Shown piece after piece: positions 58,957 to 64,000 of a stretch of DNA of 64,000 nt. Each line of letters starts with the position of its first letter. Position 1 is the stretch's first letter. The translations under genes and the position numbers were made by a program. Origin of the DNA: an uncultured Gammaproteobacteria bacterium (GTDB lineage: Bacteria > Pseudomonadota > Gammaproteobacteria > Eutrophobiales > Eutrophobiaceae); the NCBI GenBank assembly GCA_943788005.1, contig CALSOP010000003.1:194690-258689 (forward strand), written 5' to 3'. The notes beneath the pieces were generated by a model. That model did not search any database. It saw only the letters and a program-made list of their open reading frames with translations, and was not told where the DNA came from.

Positions 58957-59541
58957 TTAATACACGGTTTTCATAATCATGTTTACTAAAGGAGTTAACT
59001 CAGTCTTATCTACACCACTCTTAACCATTGTCCTTAACCCACTAACGTTTGAAACAATATAGTTAACTAAAGTATCAGTGCTCACTGTTGATTTGATTGC
59101 GCCCTCTTTTTTCCCGCGCTTGATAGCTTGCTTGATAATACCTGCCACATTATCAATTCCATTTAACACTGCTTTAGACACCGCTTTGTCTCTGTGTGAT
59201 AACTCATTAACCGTATTAACAAGCAAACAACCTTTTTTCTTTTTTGACGTAGCTTCAGAGATCACATCTTCCAGTAATCTCTTCATAAATGCCTTACTTG
59301 TAAGACAATTATCCAAGCACTGTTGAAGTTCATTTACTGATGCTTTTTGGTAGAAATCAATGCTACGCAAGAACAATTCATGCTTACTGCCATAGGCCTG
59401 ATACAGGCTGCTTTTTGACAAATTCATCACATCAAGTAAATCCTGAAGCGATGTTGCCTCATAACCTGCGCACCAAAACTGTTGCATGGCAGCTTCCAAT
59501 GCTTGCTCAGTATTAAATTCTCTTGGTCTTCCTAGGTTCAT
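58957..59541 (-). CDS. TetR-family transcriptional regulator
   Basis: I place the start at the ATG of MNLGRPREFNTEQALEAAM (59541), giving 194 residues; a longer frame would add 71 residues that look unlike the family and would run into the divergent GST. The HTH is TSLQDLLDVMNLSKSSLYQAYGSK. The C-terminal ligand domain includes KKKKGCLLVNTVNELSHRD, as in AcrR/NemR-like repressors that respond to electrophiles. It is divergent from the GST gene and probably represses it. A GGAC-N6-GTCC imperfect palindrome lies in the 93-bp gap. Confidence 0.88.
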   Translation of the reverse strand: MNLGRPREFNTEQALEAAMQQFWCAGYEATSLQDLLDVMNLSKSSLYQAYGSKHELFLRSIDFYQKASVNELQQCLDNCLTSKAFMKRLLEDVISEATSKKKKGCLLVNTVNELSHRDKAVSKAVLNGIDNVAGIIKQAIKRGKKEGAIKSTVSTDTLVNYIVSNVSGLRTMVKSGVDKTELTPLVNMIMKTVY

Positions 59542-59634
59542 TATGTAGACTATTGTGGACTCAACGGTCCTTATTTTCAAGATTATATGAGTGATTAACT
59601 GGCATGACACATACATAGACAATAGGAGAATGAT

Positions 59635-60264
59635 GTGAAATTTTACGATTGTTCCATGGCACCAAACCCTCGTCGCACACGAATTTTTATCAAAGAAAAA
59701 GGGCTCGACATCCCTTCCGTAGAAGTTGATCTTTTTGGCGGAGAAAACCTGCAAGAAGGCTATCTATCAAAAACTATATGGGGCTTATGCCCAGCACTGG
59801 AATTAGATGATGGAACGGTAATAAGCGAGGCCCCTGCCATTTGCAGTTATATAAATGATATACATCCCGAACCACCACTTTTTGGTACTACTCCACTAGA
59901 ACGTGCACAGGTCATTTCTTGCGATCGACATATGGAGCATAGCGGCATGCAGTCCGTTATCTACGCGTTTCGCAATGGCTTTGAAGATTTCGCCACACGA
60001 GGTGTCGGTGGTCGCGAAGGTGACAAGATAATTCCAGAGCTAATTGAACGCGGTCGCAATGGCATCAAAATATTCTTTGGACGCCTTGAACAACAACTTT
60101 CCAAATCAGAATACGTTGCTGGCAATTTCTACAGTATGGCCGACATTACTGGGTTAGTAGTCATTGATTTTGCAAAGTTCGCTGAATTTGAAATTCCCGG
60201 TGGAAACACAAACACATTGAAATGGTATGAGAAAGTCGCTTCACGCCCTGGCACACAAGTTTAA
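59635..60264 (+). CDS. Glutathione S-transferase family protein
   Basis: A 209-residue GST that starts at a GTG (written here as Met): the N-terminal thioredoxin fold has FYDCSMAPNPRRTRIFIKEKG, DLFGGENLQEGYLS and LCPALELDDGTVISEAPAI. The helical domain has YVAGNFYSMADITGLVVIDF. It is a paralogue of the GST at 35637. Its divergent TetR neighbour and the next GST 51 bp downstream suggest an inducible detoxification pair. The substrate is unknown. Confidence 0.88.
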   Translation: MKFYDCSMAPNPRRTRIFIKEKGLDIPSVEVDLFGGENLQEGYLSKTIWGLCPALELDDGTVISEAPAICSYINDIHPEPPLFGTTPLERAQVISCDRHMEHSGMQSVIYAFRNGFEDFATRGVGGREGDKIIPELIERGRNGIKIFFGRLEQQLSKSEYVAGNFYSMADITGLVVIDFAKFAEFEIPGGNTNTLKWYEKVASRPGTQV

Positions 60265-60315
60265 CCAAAGACTCTCTCATTACTTATGATTAAATAAACT
60301 TGTTAAGGACTTTAA

Positions 60316-60975
60316 ATGATAACGCTATACACCTCCGCAACACCTAATGGAAGAAAGATATCAGTCGCATTAGAAGAGCTAGCGCTTGATTACGAAGTTA
60401 AAGACATCAACTTAACAGAAAATGTACAAAAAGAAGATTGGTACTTAAAGATTAATCCAAATGGAAAAATACCAGCAATCATCGATCATGATGAAAATGA
60501 TATTACGATATTTGAATCAGGGGCAATTCTTATCTACCTTGCAGAAAAGGCAGGCCGCCTTCTCCCCGCAGATACTGTAAACCGATTTAACGTCATGCAA
60601 TGGTTGTTTTTACAAGTAGGTGGCGTTGGCCCTATGCAAGGGCAAGCTAATGTGTTTTATAGATATATGGACAATGCAATTCCAGAGGCCACTAGCCGTT
60701 ACCAAAATGAAACTAATCGGCTATATAGTCTATTAAATAAGCAACTGGCTAATCATGATTTTTTAGCCGGAGAACTTAGTATTGCTGATATTGCACATTA
60801 CCCATGGGTAAAATTAGCAGATTGGGCCGGCATTAATATAGATGACTATGAACATATAAAACGGTGGTTGGAAAAACTTGATGCGCGCGAAACTTTTGCA
60901 AAAGGGATGAATGTGCCCGAAGACATATCGGATACAGACTTACTAAAACTAGGAAAGACTATAGCGGTAAAGTAA
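60316..60975 (+). CDS. Glutathione S-transferase family protein (second of the pair)
   Basis: A 219-residue GST of a different subclass from its neighbour: MITLYTSATPNGRKISVALEEL, KINPNGKIPAIIDHDEND, IFESGAILIYLAEKAGRLLP and a C-terminal DFLAGELSIADIAHYPWVKL. The S-A-T-P-N-G start resembles the YfcG/YghU-like disulfide-bond reductases. It is probably co-transcribed with the upstream GST. Confidence 0.88.
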   Translation: MITLYTSATPNGRKISVALEELALDYEVKDINLTENVQKEDWYLKINPNGKIPAIIDHDENDITIFESGAILIYLAEKAGRLLPADTVNRFNVMQWLFLQVGGVGPMQGQANVFYRYMDNAIPEATSRYQNETNRLYSLLNKQLANHDFLAGELSIADIAHYPWVKLADWAGINIDDYEHIKRWLEKLDARETFAKGMNVPEDISDTDLLKLGKTIAVK

Positions 60976-61002
60976 CGCTTTCATCTTAGAAACAATTTAA
61001 GA

Positions 61003-61215
61003 CTATTTATGTTCGCCCCACCAACTAATGAACTCTTCAAAGTCGATTAAATTATTGTTATCAGTATCAACTTTATTAAACCCATCCTTCAAACGCTCAT
61101 GGTCAAGATTAAAACCAAGACCTTTAATCAATTCAGAAAAATCTAACACCCCATTTTTTTTACTATCAAAGCCATTAAAATATGCGAGCATATCTCCATA
61201 ATCGTCGTCATTCAT
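61003..61215 (-). CDS. Small two-EF-hand protein
   Basis: A 70-residue cytosolic protein with two calcium loops, DSKKNGVLDFSE (about 17-28) and DTDNNNLIDFEE (about 50-61). Both have the 12-residue D-x-[DSN]-x-[NG]-G/N pattern and a final acidic residue. No signal peptide is visible. It may act as a small calcium sensor or buffer. It converges with the GST gene. Confidence 0.8.
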   Translation of the reverse strand: MNDDDYGDMLAYFNGFDSKKNGVLDFSELIKGLGFNLDHERLKDGFNKVDTDNNNLIDFEEFISWWGEHK

Positions 61216-61701
61216 AAATAGTTCCTCATATAGATACTGATTATTAGCTTAAATTTATTACAACAAATTTATTTGATTACATTACCGAAGTTTAATCCGA
61301 ATAGCACCACCGATTATCATTAATGCAGGCCTGCCTATTGAGGCTTTCCTTGTAGCAATCTTTTTCTTTTTCGATGACATGTTAAGTGTTAATAATCATG
61401 CCAGAGTTTAAAATCAATATATCATAATACCAATCTACTACGTTAAACATACATTCTCATAAGATTGATTATATCCTTCTCAATACATTATAACGATATT
61501 AATTTATGTCTTGATCATTTTAGTAAAGAAAAGACACTCACAGGATATTGATGACAGGAAACGCCTGGAACACATTCTCGAGAATTTAAACCTTTAATTT
61601 AGAGTTTAAGAACAACTATAGCCTACAAACAAGAAGCCACATTAATTATAATGTGGATACATTAGTATTATTCAATAATACTGACTCAATATCATGAGCA
61701 G
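61216..61701. other. 486-bp intergenic stretch, no gene seen
   Basis: AT-rich sequence with no start-initiated frame of note. From about 61502 to 61594 the plus strand reads YVLIILVKKRHSQDIDDRKR and then LEHILENLNL, a hydrophobic segment followed by a charged helix, but it lacks an ATG, GTG or TTG start in frame. It could be a remnant or a small membrane protein with a rare start; I do not call it. Confidence 0.5.
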
Positions 61702-62286
61702 CTATAGTTCTTCTTTTACTTTGAATTCTTCTGTTTTCCCGATCGCTAAATACTTTGTTTTCGGATTAATAATTGTCGGTCTTGCAATAAGTAAATTATT
61801 TGGATATACAATTAACTCTTCGTCTTCGGTTAACAATTTAGTATTAAACAAACTAAGTTCGGATATATAACCTTCTATATAATTATCTGCCTCAATTACA
61901 CGGATATAATTACCTCGCTTGTATGTCTTGTGTACTAATAAAATAAAAAATGCTGTGACATTGCTTAATATTGACCAACTTGCAAATAGAGCTGCGCCTG
62001 TTAGTGCTACCAATCCAGTTGAAAGCGCTAAAAATGTTTTAAAATCAAATCCCCAGATAAATAAAAGCAAAACTAATGTTATAAGCCAGGAAAATATATT
62101 CAAACTAAATACTGCACTCTCCAGTGTTTCATTTTTGAGATCATCACGTGTTACATATTTTTCTATTTTAGGATTAATTATCCTGCGGAAAAAAGAAAAA
62201 ATAATTATAAGGACTAAACTTAGCACGATGTGTAAGTTGTGCTTTAAAAGCCAACCTAAGAAAGCAGACATATATTCTTCTATCAT
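61702..62286 (-). CDS. Small MscS-family mechanosensitive-channel-like protein
   Basis: The 194-residue protein has three membrane helices (about 10-32, 60-80, 85-120) followed by a beta-rich MscS-type soluble domain. Its pore-proximal segment is LVALTGAALFASWSILSNVTAF, and KRGNYIRVIEADNYIEGYISELSLFNTKLLTEDEELIVYPNN-type sequence follows (core GYISELSLFNTKL). It is shorter than E. coli MscS (286) and lacks the alpha-beta C-terminal part, as in minimal MscS-like proteins of marine bacteria. It ends up next to IS copy 3. Confidence 0.8.
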   Translation of the reverse strand: MIEEYMSAFLGWLLKHNLHIVLSLVLIIIFSFFRRIINPKIEKYVTRDDLKNETLESAVFSLNIFSWLITLVLLLFIWGFDFKTFLALSTGLVALTGAALFASWSILSNVTAFFILLVHKTYKRGNYIRVIEADNYIEGYISELSLFNTKLLTEDEELIVYPNNLLIARPTIINPKTKYLAIGKTEEFKVKEEL

Positions 62287-62440
62287 TTTGTAATTCTTCT
62301 ATATTAATAAGTTCATAACATAATAATCTATTCTTAAGGGCTAATTATTTATCAAGTGTTTTATATTTATAATCTAAAATTGTACGTCGTCAAAACCTTT
62401 TGGACAGGTAGCGGTTTGATTTAAGAGACACATTAGTTCA

Positions 62441-63439
62441 TCAATAGGTTATGTGCTTCACTTGTTGTTTATCGTAATGCATTTGTCGTCTCATCGCTAA
62501 CGTGTTTTGTTTGATTAGCTCTCGTTGACTTAGTATTTCTTCGCCACGCCCATAAAAGACATCAGCCGGTGTCAGGTTATCAAGTGATTCATGATAACGC
62601 TCATGGTTGTAATAACTCACAAAACGCTGCAACTGTTCCTCCAGTTCCCCGGGGAAATAATAGTGGTGAAGTAATATCTGATTCTTCATTGAACGATGCC
62701 AGCGCTCTATCTTGCCTTGTGTTTGTGGATGATAAGGTCGACCTCGAGTGTGCGTCATACCGTTTTCTTCAAGGTAATCGGCTAATTCACCGGAGATATA
62801 ACACGGGCCATTGTCACTGAGTAAACGCGGTTTATGATTTACCTTTACTGTATCAAGTCCCGTAAAGCGTAAGGCGTCATCCAGCGTATCAGAGACATCA
62901 CGGCTACTCATGCCCGTACATAAACGCCAGGCAATAATGTAACGTGAGTAATCATCTAATACCGTGGATAAGTAATACCAACCCCAACCGATAATCTTGA
63001 AATAGGTAAAATCCGTTTGCCACATCTCATTCACGCGCGTAGTGGGCTGTTGAAACTTATCACTGGCCTCCATCAGGATATAGGCCGGACTGGTAATTAA
63101 GTCTTGTTCTTTCAGCAGCCTGTACACCGTGGATTCTGAGACGAAGTAAGCCTTGTTGTCAGTGTAATTTACGGCTAACTCTCGTGGAGACAAATCAGGC
63201 TTCTCTAAGGCTAACTCAATAACGGCTTCACAGTGGTCTTCGGTGATTTTATTCCATACCGCATGGGGAATCGGCTTCTTGTCTTCCAAGCCATCAACGC
63301 CATTCTCTTCATAACGTTTGAGCCAGTTGTAAAAAGTGGACTTATGAATGTCCAGCCGAGTCAGCGTTTGTCGAACCGACAGATCTGAGTTCTGTACCAG
63401 TTGAATAATCTCGACTTTATCCGATGCTAAGTACCTCAT
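62441..63439 (-). CDS. IS3-family transposase OrfB, copy 3
   Basis: Protein identical to the other two copies. Without a working OrfA frame upstream in this copy the fusion transposase cannot be made here, though the other copies could act on its ends. Confidence 0.95.
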   Translation of the reverse strand: MRYLASDKVEIIQLVQNSDLSVRQTLTRLDIHKSTFYNWLKRYEENGVDGLEDKKPIPHAVWNKITEDHCEAVIELALEKPDLSPRELAVNYTDNKAYFVSESTVYRLLKEQDLITSPAYILMEASDKFQQPTTRVNEMWQTDFTYFKIIGWGWYYLSTVLDDYSRYIIAWRLCTGMSSRDVSDTLDDALRFTGLDTVKVNHKPRLLSDNGPCYISGELADYLEENGMTHTRGRPYHPQTQGKIERWHRSMKNQILLHHYYFPGELEEQLQRFVSYYNHERYHESLDNLTPADVFYGRGEEILSQRELIKQNTLAMRRQMHYDKQQVKHITY

Positions 63440-63797
63440 ATATCGTCCTCCCCATCCCCGAGCACGCTTTTTTTAAGCAGCCGATTCTCCATGACTACTT
63501 CGCCTAAGGTTTCTTTCAGCGCAGATGTTTCAGCACGCAGTTTTTGACTTCATCTGAGGTCGCTTCACGTACGATATCGCCTGATAAACGTTTCTTACCT
63601 GCCTCCAGAAAGTCTTTCGACCAACGGTAGTAAACATTTGGGTTTAGTCCTTCCTTGCGACATAGCTCAGCGATGCTTTCTTCGCCACGTAAGCCTTCAA
63701 GTACGATACGAATTTTTTCTTCTGCTGAATATTTTTTACGGGTGCGTCGACGAATATCGCGCACAGTATGTTCTACACTTCTTTTACTTGTCATCAT
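63435..63797 (-). pseudogene. IS3-family OrfA, copy 3 (1-base deletion)
   Basis: Identical to OrfA up to SDEVK, then a shifted tail NCVLKHLR and a stop at 63516. The remaining 3' part of the gene, with the A7 slippage run, is still present in the next frame. One lost base near 63541 explains it. Confidence 0.9.
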
Positions 63798-63880
63798 CGT
63801 TTCCTCTTGGGTTAACGATGAACTAAAACTATCTCTTAGACAATCAGGCTAGTTGGTCCACATGGTGCTGACGGGGTACA

Positions 63881-63911
63881 GTCCGCTTATGGCCGAAAGC
63901 GGACCATTTTT
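63881..63911. repeat. Palindrome (hairpin) abutting IS copy 3
   Basis: GTCCGCTT pairs with AAGCGGAC around ATGGCCGA and is followed by CATTTTT. It begins at the base after the IS end. It could be a terminator or a REP-like element that served as the insertion target. The last 90 bases of the window show no gene. Confidence 0.7.
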
Positions 63912-64000
63912 AACCACGCGTTGCAACAATTAACCTCACAGCGAACTAGCAATATTGCGATTAGAGACTTTTGAATTAATTCTGCGTGAATATCAAATTA

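Larger units (their letters stand above)
62381..63880 (-). mobile_element. IS3-family insertion sequence, copy 3 (1500 bp, orfA frameshifted)
   Basis: Same ends as copies 1 and 2 (TGTACGTCGTCAAAACC at 62381, closing GGGGTACA at 63880). It is one base shorter. One C of TTCTTTGAC is missing near 63541 relative to the other copies, so OrfA and any OrfAB fusion are truncated. The flanks AAAT and GTCC give no target duplication. Confidence 0.95.

Noticed and set aside
61502..61594. Possible small membrane protein or sensor-kinase remnant (DIDDRKRLEHIL)
   Set aside because: The PAS/PAC-like DRKRLE string is suggestive, but the frame has no start codon and is only about 40 codons long.

Overview
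The window looks like a chromosomal segment of an AT-rich, free-living gammaproteobacterium. The evidence is the tig-clpP-clpX-lon order, lpxH, ampD-ampE, nadC, a TonB-dependent receptor and a monomeric NADP isocitrate dehydrogenase. The MtdA/FchA-type C1 enzymes, gluconeogenic PEP synthase, methylcitrate-cycle enzymes and ketone-carboxylase cluster suggest a marine Methylophaga/Cycloclasticus-like heterotroph. That placement is inference from gene content and is weak.

Layout. 1-5.4 kb: proteostasis operon (lon start, clpX, clpP, tig), tRNA-Leu, a small Cys-rich secreted protein and a response-regulator/adenylate cyclase. 5.7-7.2 kb: IS3-family copy 1, abutting a truncated outer-membrane protein gene. 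7.4-8.5 kb: a tRNA operon (Pro, Arg, His, Lys) with its promoter. Its tRNA-Arg(UCU) gene is split in the anticodon by a 676-nt group I intron that encodes a PD-(D/E)XK homing endonuclease. 8.6-13.8 kb: cysS, ppiB, lpxH, a higBA toxin-antitoxin module inserted between lpxH and a displaced second copy of the lpxH 3' end, and ampE-ampD. 13.8-23.6 kb: egtC-egtB, an ankyrin protein, an aspartic protease, an AGCS symporter, nadC, divergent fchA/mtdA, a Sel1-SPOR protein and a tandem pair of unknown paralogues. 23.7-31.2 kb: TonB receptor, matB (frameshifted), ppsA and ppsR.

31.3-56.4 kb is a catabolic island. gntR-prpB-prpC (methylcitrate cycle) and the short-chain fatty-acid transporter atoE come first. 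Then follows a decayed stretch (36.3-43.6 kb) with scoAB CoA-transferase, a GFA enzyme, a lipoprotein, a sigma-54 activator and a quinone-oxidoreductase-like gene, and IS copy 2 inside it. Then come a thiolase, an acyl-CoA ligase and a five-subunit carboxylase. The carboxylase matches acetophenone carboxylase (Apc1-5) in subunit order and size. The island ends with an NADP-dependent reductase and a DUF3237 protein.

The main new observation is regulatory. The palindrome ATTGT(C/T)GACAAT occurs as pairs 62-63 bp apart before gntR-prpBC, before the carboxylase operon and before the reductase. A degenerate pair with the same 63-bp spacing precedes the DUF3237 gene. This makes the GntR protein the likely shared regulator of a ketone-carboxylation/propionyl-CoA regulon. 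A coherent but untested model is: ketone + CO2 to 3-oxoacid (Apc), to 3-oxoacyl-CoA (ligase or ScoAB), to two acyl-CoAs (thiolase), with propionyl-CoA going to PrpC/PrpB and pyruvate or PEP recovered through PpsA.

56.6-62.3 kb: idh, tetR, two glutathione S-transferases, an EF-hand protein and a small MscS-like protein. 62.4-63.9 kb: IS copy 3, with a 1-base deletion in orfA, abutting a palindrome. Nearly every frameshift that could be reconstructed in the non-IS genes is a single-base insertion. This points either to recent decay or to insertion-type consensus error, and should be settled before the pseudogenes are believed.
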